The notes under the pieces: model-generated
Database searches by the model: none
The model's input: only the letters and a program-made list of their open reading frames with translations
What the model was told of the DNA's origin: nothing
Shown here: positions 9,666-18,289 of the stretch, one piece after another
Numbering within the stretch: position 1 is the stretch's first letter
How the letters are laid out: each line of letters begins with the position of its first letter
Made by a program: the position numbers and the translations under genes
Assembly (NCBI GenBank): GCA_001829875.1
Contig: MICN01000087.1
Location: 1 to 36,397 of the forward strand
Source: Syntrophus sp. GWC2_56_31
GTDB taxonomy: Bacteria; Desulfobacterota; Syntrophia; Syntrophales; UBA5619
DNA length: 36,397 nucleotides
Direction: 5' to 3'

Positions 9666-9938
9666 TTATTTTACTTTGTCCGTCAGCGCCTTGCCGGCTT
9701 TGAATTTGACAACCTTCTTGGCTGCGATTTTGATGGCCTTTCCGGTCTGGGGGTTTCGTCCGGTCCGGGCTTTTCTCTTCACCACGGAGAACGTTCCAAA
9801 CCCTACGAGCCCGAGTTTACCGCTCTTTTTGAGTTCCTTTTCCACTGCCCCGGTAAAGGCCTCCAGCGCTTTTGCGGCGGCTGCTTTCGAAACTGCTGCT
9901 CCCTTTGCCATCGCTCCAATCAATTCTGCCTTCGTCAT
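9666..9938 (-). CDS. HU-family DNA-binding protein
   Basis: MTKAELIGAMAKGAAVSKAAAAKALEAFTGAVEKEL...GFGTFSVVKRKARTGRNPQTGKAIKI. Confidence 0.93.
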   Translation of the reverse strand: MTKAELIGAMAKGAAVSKAAAAKALEAFTGAVEKELKKSGKLGLVGFGTFSVVKRKARTGRNPQTGKAIKIAAKKVVKFKAGKALTDKVK

Positions 9939-10220
9939 TCCTTTTTCTCCCCCTTTCGTTGATGATTTTAATGGAACATAACTTTCTCACCACCCCCACG
10001 GTGGCTAAACCTATAGCCGCTCATTTCCTGCAAAGGGAAAAATGCGGGAAACAATGCCATACTATAAAACGTGGAGTCACCACTAACACAATAAAAAACA
10101 ACAATCAAGAAAAATCTTAATATTTCTAATAAAGATGAGACATAAAAAAAATGCAGTCCAGCAACGCCAACGGTTTGATGCGCATAAGGCCGGGCGTTAT
10201 CTGATTTCACAGCAATTTTC

Positions 10221-11552
10221 TCAACGTCCCCTGTCCCTTTTCTTCACCAGAAAATAGAGTTCTCCTCGTTCTTTGAGGCTCCCCGCAAGCATTTCCGCTT
10301 CGTCACCGGTTCCGCAGAAGAGATCGACACGTCCCGCTCCCTTGATCATGCCGCCCGCATCCTGAGCGACGACAAATCGGGAGAAAGGCACCCAGGACAC
10401 CACATTCCCCTCCCGGTCGAGGATCGGCTTTTGCGCCCGAATAAAGGCCAGCGCCCCCCTTGGAAACACGGCGGCATCGGTCGCAATGGAGCGGCCCGCC
10501 GTAAGGATCTCCCCGAGAGAGCCGACAGGCCCCTCCTTGACTTCGCGGAAAAAAATGAAACTCTCGTTGTGCCCGAGGATCTCCGCGAGGGCTTCCGGGT
10601 GTTCCCTGAGGTAGCGTTTGATCGCCTGATACGACATGTCCTGAGGGCTGATCTTCCCTGTATCCATCAGGAAACGTCCCACGCTCTGGTAGGGGCGCCC
10701 ATTCTTGATTGCATAGCCGATCTGAAGGAGCTTTCCATTGGGCAGTTTGATTTTGCCGGACCCCTGCGTATGGAGAAAGAACAGATTGATGCGGTCGTCC
10801 ACCCAGGCGATCTCGAGATTACGACCGGCCAATGCAGCGAGATCTTCTATCTCGCTCCGACTATAATACGGAACGAGTTCTCCGTTTCTCACCCGGCCGA
10901 CCAGTTGGTCGCCCTGTTGCTTTTCTCTGAATTTTCCGAGGTTGACGACGACCGCGTCAGCCGGCGCCTTATATACGGGATATTTGTATTTCGCGGTTTT
11001 CTTCAGCGACCCGTCGAGGATCGGCTCGAAATAGCCGGTGAATAAAACGGCGTCCTTTCCGTCCAGACCGGTCGACCGATAGACGTCGAAGGTCTCCCGA
11101 ATCAGCATCTGCCTGGTTTCGCCCGTCTCGCCCCGACGGAGAATTTCCTTGAGGGCAAGGAGTGATTCCCTGAGCTCCCGAACGGTTACCATGGCGTCAT
11201 CCATCCGGTAAGGTCCGTTGCCGGCGGCCCGTGCGTAATACCTGAGGCTCTTTTCAATGGCCGTCTCCAGCGAGGCCGGATCCATGTCATCCGAAAAGAG
11301 AGGAAGTTGATCGGCAGAGAGGCGGATCAGGGGAGAGACCGGTTTCGGGATGACCGGGGGAGGCAGCGTCTCAGGCGGGACCGTGATTGGAGGTGCCGGT
11401 AGAGAAACAGGCGGCGGTATCGCGGCGGTCGGAGGAGCGGGTTTGAGCGTTGTCTGCGGCGACACCGATGGCGGTATCGGTTTTCTCGCCCGGCCCGCGC
11501 ACCCCGCTAGAAAAAAAAGGACCAGAAAAAAGATCAGGGCGCGTCTGGTCAT
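10221..11552 (-). CDS. mltA: MltA-family membrane-bound lytic murein transglycosylase
   Basis: Lipobox-like FFLAGCAG, proline-rich linker, TGYFEPILDGS, FLHTQGSGKIKLPNG, and C-terminal VVAQDAGGMIKGAGRVDLFCGTGDEAE. Confidence 0.88.
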   Translation of the reverse strand: MTRRALIFFLVLFFLAGCAGRARKPIPPSVSPQTTLKPAPPTAAIPPPVSLPAPPITVPPETLPPPVIPKPVSPLIRLSADQLPLFSDDMDPASLETAIEKSLRYYARAAGNGPYRMDDAMVTVRELRESLLALKEILRRGETGETRQMLIRETFDVYRSTGLDGKDAVLFTGYFEPILDGSLKKTAKYKYPVYKAPADAVVVNLGKFREKQQGDQLVGRVRNGELVPYYSRSEIEDLAALAGRNLEIAWVDDRINLFFLHTQGSGKIKLPNGKLLQIGYAIKNGRPYQSVGRFLMDTGKISPQDMSYQAIKRYLREHPEALAEILGHNESFIFFREVKEGPVGSLGEILTAGRSIATDAAVFPRGALAFIRAQKPILDREGNVVSWVPFSRFVVAQDAGGMIKGAGRVDLFCGTGDEAEMLAGSLKERGELYFLVKKRDRGR

Positions 11553-11553
11553 C

Positions 11554-12012
11554 TCACAGCTCCAGGATCATCGAGACTTCATCGCAAAAGTCGGGATATT
11601 TGGAACACCGGAAACAGTCCGACCAGATTTTCTCGGGGAGCGTGGAGCGCTTGACATCCTGAAAACCGAGTTTCCGGAAAAACTCCTGTTTGTATGTCAG
11701 TGTAAAGATCCGAAAGAGATCCAACGTGATCGCTTCGGAAATGCAGGCTTCCACCAGCTTTCGTCCGATCCCTTCCCTTCTGTGCGCCTCATCCACATAG
11801 AGCGAGCGAATCTCAGCCAGGTTCTCCCAAACGATGCTCATTGCACAGATCCCGATGACTTCATTATTCCCTTCATCTTGATAGATGAAAAAATCCCGCA
11901 GGCTGCCGTAGATATCCATCAGTGAACGGGGGAGCATCTCGCCCTTTCCCGAAGAGATGTTGATCGCTCTGTGAATGGTCCTGACATCACCGATACGGGC
12001 CTTCCTCAGCAT
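11554..12012 (-). CDS. GNAT-family N-acetyltransferase (short ArgA-like)
   Basis: AEIRSLYVDEAHRREGIGRKLVEACISEA acetyl-CoA motif; FRKLGFQDVKRSTLPEKIWSDCFRC. Confidence 0.75.
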   Translation of the reverse strand: MLRKARIGDVRTIHRAINISSGKGEMLPRSLMDIYGSLRDFFIYQDEGNNEVIGICAMSIVWENLAEIRSLYVDEAHRREGIGRKLVEACISEAITLDLFRIFTLTYKQEFFRKLGFQDVKRSTLPEKIWSDCFRCSKYPDFCDEVSMILEL

Positions 12013-13691
12013 CTCTCCCCCCTGGCGGCAGACAGCATCTCCCGTGCGTGGTCTCGCGTCTTGGCGGTCAGCTCTATCCCTCCGAGCATGCGGGCAATCT
12101 CCTCGAGACGCTGGGCCTCGGAAAGGACCGAGACGATGGTGTTTGTTCTCTTCCCGGCAACCCGCTTTACGACTTGGTAATGACGGTCCCCGCAGCAGGC
12201 GATCTGAGGCAGATGGGTAATGCAGAGGACCTGATGATGGCGGGAAACCTCTCTGAGTTTCTGACCCACGATCTCGGCCGTCGCTCCCCCGATGCCGCTG
12301 TCGACTTCGTCGAACACGATCGTCCCCACCGAACCGGTCCGGGCCAGAACTTTCTTTATGGCGAGCATGATCCGGGAAAGTTCGCCGCCGGAAGCGATGC
12401 CCCGCAGGGGTTTGAGCTCCTCCCCGACGTTCGTCGAGAGGTAGAATTCCGGATCGTCTATCCCCTTTTCGTTGAAGGCCGCATCCCCCTCCGGTATTTC
12501 TCGAAAGACAACGGCAAAATGGGCATTTTCCATTCCGAGCGTCCTTATTTCCGCCTCGATTGTCGCTTTGAGGGCGGCGGCCTTCTCACGACGCCTTCCG
12601 GAAAGGATTTTCGCATTTTCCACCAGCCGTCCCCGTTCGGCAGCGATCGCCGTCACCAACACAGAGATTTCCTCTTCGACCGAGGCAATGTTTCGCAGCT
12701 CTTCTTCCGCTTCGGCCGCTTTGCCGAGGACCGCGTCGAGCGTTCCGCCGTACTTGCGCTTCAGGCGGCCCAGAAGCTCCAGTCGCGCTTCAATAGCCTC
12801 CATCCGCGCCGGATCGAACGTATGGCGTTTCGCATAGTCGCGGAGGGTGAAGGCGGCGTCCTCGATCCGGTAATAGAGCTCTTCCATATCCCCCTCGGAG
12901 AGTTTCAGCGCCGGGTCGATCTTCCGGATCTCTTTTACAGCCACGGCGGCGCTTCGGAATTCGGTGAGCACCGAATCGCTTTTCCCGTAAAGGGTATCGT
13001 AACCCGCCTCCGCATAATCGATGAGTTTCTGGACGTTGGCGAGTATTTTCTTCTCATCGAGAAGCGCCGTGTCTTCGCCCGTCAGGATATCCGCCTGCGA
13101 GATCTCACCGATCTGAAAACGGAGGAGGTCCTCGCGCTGCGCCCTTGTTCGCCTCAACTCCTGAAGCCCGTGGTGTTTCTCGTTGAGCTCACGGTACCGG
13201 TCATACGTCTGGCGGTACGCCGACCGAAGCGGGAGCAGTCCGCCGAACTCGTCGAGAATATCCGTGTGATTGTCCGGGTCTAAAATCATCTGGTGTTCGT
13301 GCTGGCCGCAGATATTGATCAGCGATTCACCGATCGACGCTAGCGACGCCAGGGAAGCCAGGGCGCCGTTGATGTAAATCCTGTTCTTTCCTGAACGCGA
13401 TACGACGCGACGAACGATGAGGTCATCACCGTCGCCGAACCCCATCTCGCTGACCTTTTTCCGTAATCCGCCATAATCACGAATGTTGAACAGTGCTTCA
13501 ACCACAGCCGCATCCTCGAAGGAGCGGATCATGTCGGCGTTGGCCCGGTCGCCCAGAAGAAGGCCCACGGCGCCGATGATGATCGATTTGCCGGCGCCGG
13601 TCTCCCCGGAGATGACGTTGAGACCCCCGTCGAAGGCGATCTTCAGTTCATCGATGATGGCAAAATTACGGATGTTCAGTTCCGTAAGCAT
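12006..13691 (-). CDS. recN: DNA repair ATPase RecN
   Basis: MLTELNIRNFAIIDELKIAFDGGLNVISGETGAGKSIIIGAVGLLLGDRA; ASGGELSRIMLAIK; FDEVDSGIGG. Confidence 0.95.
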   Translation of the reverse strand: MLTELNIRNFAIIDELKIAFDGGLNVISGETGAGKSIIIGAVGLLLGDRANADMIRSFEDAAVVEALFNIRDYGGLRKKVSEMGFGDGDDLIVRRVVSRSGKNRIYINGALASLASLASIGESLINICGQHEHQMILDPDNHTDILDEFGGLLPLRSAYRQTYDRYRELNEKHHGLQELRRTRAQREDLLRFQIGEISQADILTGEDTALLDEKKILANVQKLIDYAEAGYDTLYGKSDSVLTEFRSAAVAVKEIRKIDPALKLSEGDMEELYYRIEDAAFTLRDYAKRHTFDPARMEAIEARLELLGRLKRKYGGTLDAVLGKAAEAEEELRNIASVEEEISVLVTAIAAERGRLVENAKILSGRRREKAAALKATIEAEIRTLGMENAHFAVVFREIPEGDAAFNEKGIDDPEFYLSTNVGEELKPLRGIASGGELSRIMLAIKKVLARTGSVGTIVFDEVDSGIGGATAEIVGQKLREVSRHHQVLCITHLPQIACCGDRHYQVVKRVAGKRTNTIVSVLSEAQRLEEIARMLGGIELTAKTRDHAREMLSAARGERC

Positions 13692-14577
13692 CTCGCCTCT
13701 TCCCGGCGGCGCCCGTTGGGAAACCGCCCCAACCCAATTTCTGCCTCAAAATCTCCATGTAGTTCCGGTGAGGAGACGAGACCAGTGTCGTCACGTGCAG
13801 CGATTTCTTGACCGTCATCGTATCTCCCGATTTCACGGTAAACGAGGCCTGTCCGTCGAGGGTCACAGTCGCTCCCTGCTCGGCCGTCCATATCGTCACC
13901 TTGATGACCGCGCTCTCCGGCAGGAGAATCGGCCGGTTCGTCAGGGTATGGGGGCAGATCGGGTTGATGATGATCGAATTCAGCTCGGGAAAGACGATGG
14001 GCCCGCCGGCGGCGAGCGAATACGCGGTCGAGCCGGTTGGCGTCGCGATGATGAGGCCGTCGGCCTTGAATGTCGTCAGATAGCGCTCATCCACTGTCGT
14101 CTCGAGTTCCACGATCCGAGAGAGGTTGCCCCGGTTGATGACCGCATCATTGAGGACGGTCCCTCCGTGGAAGGTTTCCTCTCCCCCGTTGATGTCCACA
14201 TCGAGCATCATTCGCTTTTCGATCTGGAAATTCCCCGCAAGGATCAGGTCCAAGGCGTTGAACATCTCTCCCAAATTCACCTCGGTCAGATAACCGAACA
14301 CGCCGAGATTGATCCCCACGATCGGCACATCCCGGTCCCGGATCAGGCGGGCCGTTCGGAGAATCGTGCCGTCTCCCCCGAATACGACAAGCAGGTCTAC
14401 CAGTGAACCCAGTATTCCGACCTCCACCCCGCGTGCGGCCCCGATTTTCGCGGCGATCCCCTCTTCCAGATGGACATCCAACCCGCGGGCGACCAGCCAG
14501 TCGTAGAGCGCGATGGTGCAGGCGGGAGATTTTTCCTTGGCGACATTGGCGATAAGCCCAACTTTTTTTATAAGCAT
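13666..14577 (-). CDS. nadK: NAD kinase
   Basis: VVFGGDGTILRTARL (GGDG), GINLGVFGYLTEV, IIATPTGSTAYSLAAGGPIV. Confidence 0.94.
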   Translation of the reverse strand: MLIKKVGLIANVAKEKSPACTIALYDWLVARGLDVHLEEGIAAKIGAARGVEVGILGSLVDLLVVFGGDGTILRTARLIRDRDVPIVGINLGVFGYLTEVNLGEMFNALDLILAGNFQIEKRMMLDVDINGGEETFHGGTVLNDAVINRGNLSRIVELETTVDERYLTTFKADGLIIATPTGSTAYSLAAGGPIVFPELNSIIINPICPHTLTNRPILLPESAVIKVTIWTAEQGATVTLDGQASFTVKSGDTMTVKKSLHVTTLVSSPHRNYMEILRQKLGWGGFPTGAAGKRRDAYGTEHP

Positions 14578-14649
14578 CCGAGCACCTTACAGGCAATTTG
14601 GCAAACGGTCTACCATAAAATGCCTCCTGTGTCCAACGGTTTCAATGGG

Positions 14650-14774
14650 GACGGCTTCGTAAAAGGGCCGCAGGCAAGGCGCGCGAGTCCTGAGGAGTGA
14701 GGCGTACTGTTGCGTACGCCGCAACGACGAGGGATGAAGCGCAACGCGGCATCCGGCCTTTTTACGTAGCCGTC
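14650..14774. repeat. MITE-like palindromic element, copy 1 (125 bp)
   Basis: Terminal inverted repeats GACGGCTTCGTAAAAGGGCCG...CGGCCTTTTTACGTAGCCGTC with internal hairpin GGCGTAC-TGTTGC-GTACGCC; second copy at 23648-23772. Confidence 0.85.
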
Positions 14775-14837
14775 GGCCTTGGGTATTGACAGGACGCCCT
14801 TAGGTGGGTTAGTGTCGCGCCTTCCAAGGAGGTATGA

Positions 14838-15980
14838 ATGGGCTTACGCAAAGGAGCGGTCTCATTTTCCAGGTACCGGTTGATCGGCTCCCTGCCGGAT
14901 CATTTCCCGGATTTTTTCAACGAACGGATCAGGAAAAACGCCTTTCAGACCGTCTGGCGCACCGCAGAAGAAAAGGCGGCCGGTTGGACGGGGCTGGAGG
15001 ATCCCCTGGACACGGATTTTCCTTACGCCTCCTATGCTTTGGGGCGGTACCTGCTCTTTTCCCTCCGTATCGACCGGAAATCGGTCGCGCCATCCCTGCT
15101 CCGACTCCGGGTGACGGAGGCCGAGAGGAGCAAGCTTTTGGAAACCGGCCAGAAGAAGCTTTACCGAGAGCAGCGGGAAGCGATCAGGGAGGCGGTGCGT
15201 CTCGAACTTCTCGGACGGACCATGCCCGTTCCCTCTTTCTTTGAAATATGCTGGTCCGTACCGGAGAGCACACTGTACTTCTGTTCGCTGTCCGATAAGG
15301 TGTTTGAAGACCTCCAGGCGATTTTCAGGGATTCGTTTCAACTTACACTCGCGCCGTATGTTCCCTGGGATCCGCCTTTGCCTGGCGAAGGGCAAACCCC
15401 CCAGCGCGGCGCTGCTGATGTAAATGGGGCGCTGTCCCCATATAAATCAGCGCTTCCATTGGGTGTCGATCCCTTGATGATCGGCCGGGAATTCCTGACA
15501 TGGCTCTGGTTCAAAAGCGAGGAGAGAAACGGGAGGATCCTGATCCCGGGCGCCGGCGAAAGCGAGGTCTTTTTCATCAGGAGGCTGGTCCTCGAATCGG
15601 GAGACGGGGAGTACGCCGAAACGGTGGTCTGTCAAGGGCTCCATGCCGATCTCAAGGAAGGCAAAGAGGCCCTGCGGCAGGGGAAGAAGATCACCGCTGC
15701 GCGCCTTCGTGTGGCTTATGACAACACCGAGTGGGAATTCACCTTCAAGGCTGACCGGTTTCATTTCCAGTCGGTGAAGTTGCCGACCATCCCCGAGGGC
15801 GAAGGGGAACAGATCGACCGCGAAGGGCAGCTCCTCGAGCGGATTGACCTCATCGAAAAGGCGGCAGGGATGATGGATCTGCTCTTCCAATCCTTTCTGA
15901 AACGCCGGCTTTCAAACGACTGGGAAGCGGAGCTGTCCCGCATGCAGAAGTGGATATTATCGAGCAGCGGTGGAAATTAG
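14838..15980 (+). CDS. rdgC: RdgC-like recombination-associated protein
   Basis: GAVSFSRYRLIGSLPDHFPDFFNERIRKNAFQTVW...VRLELLGRTMPVPSFFEICWSVPESTLYFCSLSDKVFEDLQAIFRDSFQLTLAPYVPWD resembles deltaproteobacterial RdgC. Confidence 0.7.
   Translation: MGLRKGAVSFSRYRLIGSLPDHFPDFFNERIRKNAFQTVWRTAEEKAAGWTGLEDPLDTDFPYASYALGRYLLFSLRIDRKSVAPSLLRLRVTEAERSKLLETGQKKLYREQREAIREAVRLELLGRTMPVPSFFEICWSVPESTLYFCSLSDKVFEDLQAIFRDSFQLTLAPYVPWDPPLPGEGQTPQRGAADVNGALSPYKSALPLGVDPLMIGREFLTWLWFKSEERNGRILIPGAGESEVFFIRRLVLESGDGEYAETVVCQGLHADLKEGKEALRQGKKITAARLRVAYDNTEWEFTFKADRFHFQSVKLPTIPEGEGEQIDREGQLLERIDLIEKAAGMMDLLFQSFLKRRLSNDWEAELSRMQKWILSSSGGN
15414..15451. repeat. REP-like palindrome located in frame inside the rdgC coding region
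   Basis: GCTGATGTAAATGGGG...CCCCATATAAATCAGC inverted repeat around CGCTGT; shares the GCTGTCCC core with the element at 6010-6062. Confidence 0.65.
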
Positions 15981-16005
15981 GAGCAACTCCCTATGTTCGT
16001 GGCGA

Positions 16006-16959
16006 TCACGCCAATGCTCCGGAACAGGAGGATCCTGATCCGGCCGTACAGCCGAAACAGTGGGTCCCTGTCATAATGGACCGATGTGCCAACCGGTCAT
16101 AGTTGATTCCTCCGAGGTGATTCGGGGAACCATGATTGACGGCAATGCCAAGGGCCAGATTGAAGTCGCAGTCATAGAGCGTCCCATTCCAATCGATACT
16201 GACCTGATGGCGACACATCAGATGCGGGAGCGTAGACGGATTAAACGCATCTTTCAGGGCTCGCATGTAAGTTTCCATCGCCCTGTCCCGTTCGAGTTGT
16301 TTTCTATATCGCCCTATGGGCATATTGGCCATAACGATCAACCGGTTAAAGTGTATATCCCATCTTCTTTCCAGCTCCTTGCGATAGACTCCTTCCAGCT
16401 CCACCTGCGAAGGGGGAAGGACGAAACCGCCGGGATTGAAGGCGAGATGCAGCAGTAACCCTTCTTCAAGTCCGTAGCCGATCCGATTGAGCTTTCGAAT
16501 TGCGATAACCGCCTTTCCATAGACGCCTTCGCCGCGTTGGGCATCGACGTTATCCTCCAGATAGCACGGCATCGATCCAACCAGCGAAACGCGCAGCGCG
16601 CCGAGAAGCGGGATGAGATCAGACAACGACGGTTCGATAAGATTTGTTAAATTGGTCCGGACCTGAACTCTATGACCTTGCGCACCGAGTTCATTCACGA
16701 AAAACCGGAAATGGGGGTGCAGCTCCGGGGATCCGCCGGTGATGTCGATGAGCTCGAACGGTTTCTCCCCAAGCGAGGAGATGATCTCTGCCATGGCGGA
16801 CTTCGGCATGACTTCGCTGCGGGATGGCGAGCATTCCAGATGGCAATGCCTGCACGACAGGTTGCAGTACCGCCCCAGATTGATCTGGAGAATGCGAATA
16901 TCCTCGCTCATCAAGCCCGATGAAAGGGATTCGCGGATCTTATGATCGAAATCATTCAT
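16006..16959 (-). CDS. Radical SAM protein, ArsS-like (with C-terminal DUF3641-type region)
   Basis: CNLSCRHCHLECSPSRSEVM radical SAM CxxxCxxC; C-terminal LMCRHQVSIDWNGTLYDCDFNLALGIAV...HCFGCTAGSGSSCSGAL. Confidence 0.82.
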   Translation of the reverse strand: MNDFDHKIRESLSSGLMSEDIRILQINLGRYCNLSCRHCHLECSPSRSEVMPKSAMAEIISSLGEKPFELIDITGGSPELHPHFRFFVNELGAQGHRVQVRTNLTNLIEPSLSDLIPLLGALRVSLVGSMPCYLEDNVDAQRGEGVYGKAVIAIRKLNRIGYGLEEGLLLHLAFNPGGFVLPPSQVELEGVYRKELERRWDIHFNRLIVMANMPIGRYRKQLERDRAMETYMRALKDAFNPSTLPHLMCRHQVSIDWNGTLYDCDFNLALGIAVNHGSPNHLGGINYDRLAHRSIMTGTHCFGCTAGSGSSCSGALA

Positions 16960-16991
16960 ACCTGTTCGCCTTCTTTTCGTTCATAAGTAAT

Positions 16992-18089
16992 TTATTTCTT
17001 GAACAATTTCAAGTATTGGTCATACCCCTCTTTTTCAAGCTCCTCCCTGGGGATAAACCTCATGGCGGCCGAGTTCATGCAGTACCGTAATCCCGTGGGT
17101 TTCGGACCATCCGGAAAGACATGCCCGAGATGCGAATCCGCATACCTGCTCCTCACTTCGATACGCTTTGTGAAGAAGCCGTTGTCCTCCTTCTCAACGA
17201 TGTTGCCCGGTTCGAGGGGCCGGGTGAAGCTGGGCCATCCGGTTCCGGAATCGTACTTGTCAAGCGAAGCGAAGAGGGGTTCACCCGAAACGATATCCAC
17301 GTAAATCCCTTCTCTCTTGTTATCGTTGTATTCGTTCTTGAAGGGAGGCTCGGTGCCCTCTTTCTGCGTAACCTCGTACTGCATCTGCGTCAATCGCTTC
17401 CGCAGGGTTGCATCGTCCGGTTTGGCGTAGACCTTGCCCTTTTTGGATTGCAGGTCGCCGCGACCCGGCGCCCACACCTTCTCCAGGAACTGATCTCTCC
17501 CCGATCCGCCTCGGTAATACCTGTACCGGAGGGGATTTTTCTTGTAGTAATCCTGATGATACTCTTCGGCATCGTAAAATCTGTCAAACCTGATGATCTC
17601 GGTGGCAATCGGTTTGGCAAATCGTCCGGCTTTTGCCAGTTCTTCCTTGGACTTTTCTGCGATCCGCTTCTGCTCATCGTCGTGATAAAAAATGGCGCTC
17701 CGGTATTGTGGTCCCCTGTCGACAAACTGCCCCCCCGCATCGGTGGGATCGATATGCCTCCAAAACACATCGAGCAGTTGCGCATAGGTCGCTTTTGCAG
17801 GATCATAGAAGACCTGAACCGCCTCGATATGTCCTTTCTCCCCGTACGATTCATACGTGGGATTCGCCCCGGTACCACCGGTATAGCCGGATATAACCTT
17901 GAGGACACCCGGCGCCTTTTCAAAGTCGGATTCCACACACCAGAAACACCCCCCGGCAAATGTGGCCGTTGCATCGCTTGCCTTTTTTTCCACCATGTTT
18001 CTTTTCGCCTCCTTATCACCGCTGTTGCCCGTATCGCACCCCAGTGCAAACAGCAATATCGCAATCAATAGCGCTCTTTTTTTCATCAT
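16992..18089 (-). CDS. msrAB: Bifunctional methionine sulfoxide reductase MsrA-MsrB, exported or lipoprotein
   Basis: N-terminal lipobox-like [10 protein letters not shown]; Msr[18 protein letters not shown]; Msr[27 protein letters not shown]. Confidence 0.93.
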   Translation of the reverse strand: MMKKRALLIAILLFALGCDTGNSGDKEAKRNMVEKKASDATATFAGGCFWCVESDFEKAPGVLKVISGYTGGTGANPTYESYGEKGHIEAVQVFYDPAKATYAQLLDVFWRHIDPTDAGGQFVDRGPQYRSAIFYHDDEQKRIAEKSKEELAKAGRFAKPIATEIIRFDRFYDAEEYHQDYYKKNPLRYRYYRGGSGRDQFLEKVWAPGRGDLQSKKGKVYAKPDDATLRKRLTQMQYEVTQKEGTEPPFKNEYNDNKREGIYVDIVSGEPLFASLDKYDSGTGWPSFTRPLEPGNIVEKEDNGFFTKRIEVRSRYADSHLGHVFPDGPKPTGLRYCMNSAAMRFIPREELEKEGYDQYLKLFKK

Positions 18090-18180
18090 CGCTTCCTCCT
18101 GGCATTTTTATTGGCAGTAACTTAACCACGGTCCCCGGTTTTGTCAAAAAGCATGCTGAATGGAAATTTCTGGTTGACGA

Positions 18181-18227
18181 ATCATATATATTGTGTTTAT
18201 ACTAAAATATCATACAATATATTGTGC
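18181..18227 (+). promoter_or_regulatory. Paired NrdR-box-like sites upstream of nrdJ
   Basis: ATCATATATATTGTGT (18181-18196) and ATACAATATATTGTGC (18212-18227), 31 bp start to start; compare consensus ACACwATATATwGTGT. Confidence 0.7.
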
Positions 18228-18289
18228 ATTTTAACATTGCGGCTTACGATGCAACGCTCAAGATGATCATCGGACAAGGAGATCCTATT

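Noticed and set aside
9968-10220. 80-aa ORF or structured RNA upstream of the HU gene
   Set aside because: No RBS or family signal; hairpins such as CCACCGTGGGGGTGG are short and match no riboswitch class I recognise.
12048-13283. 411-aa plus-strand ORF
   Set aside because: Antisense shadow of recN with no recognisable motifs.
18090-18289. Cobalamin riboswitch expected upstream of B12-dependent RNR
   Set aside because: No B12-box-like conserved core seen; the region is short and AT-rich with NrdR-like sites instead.
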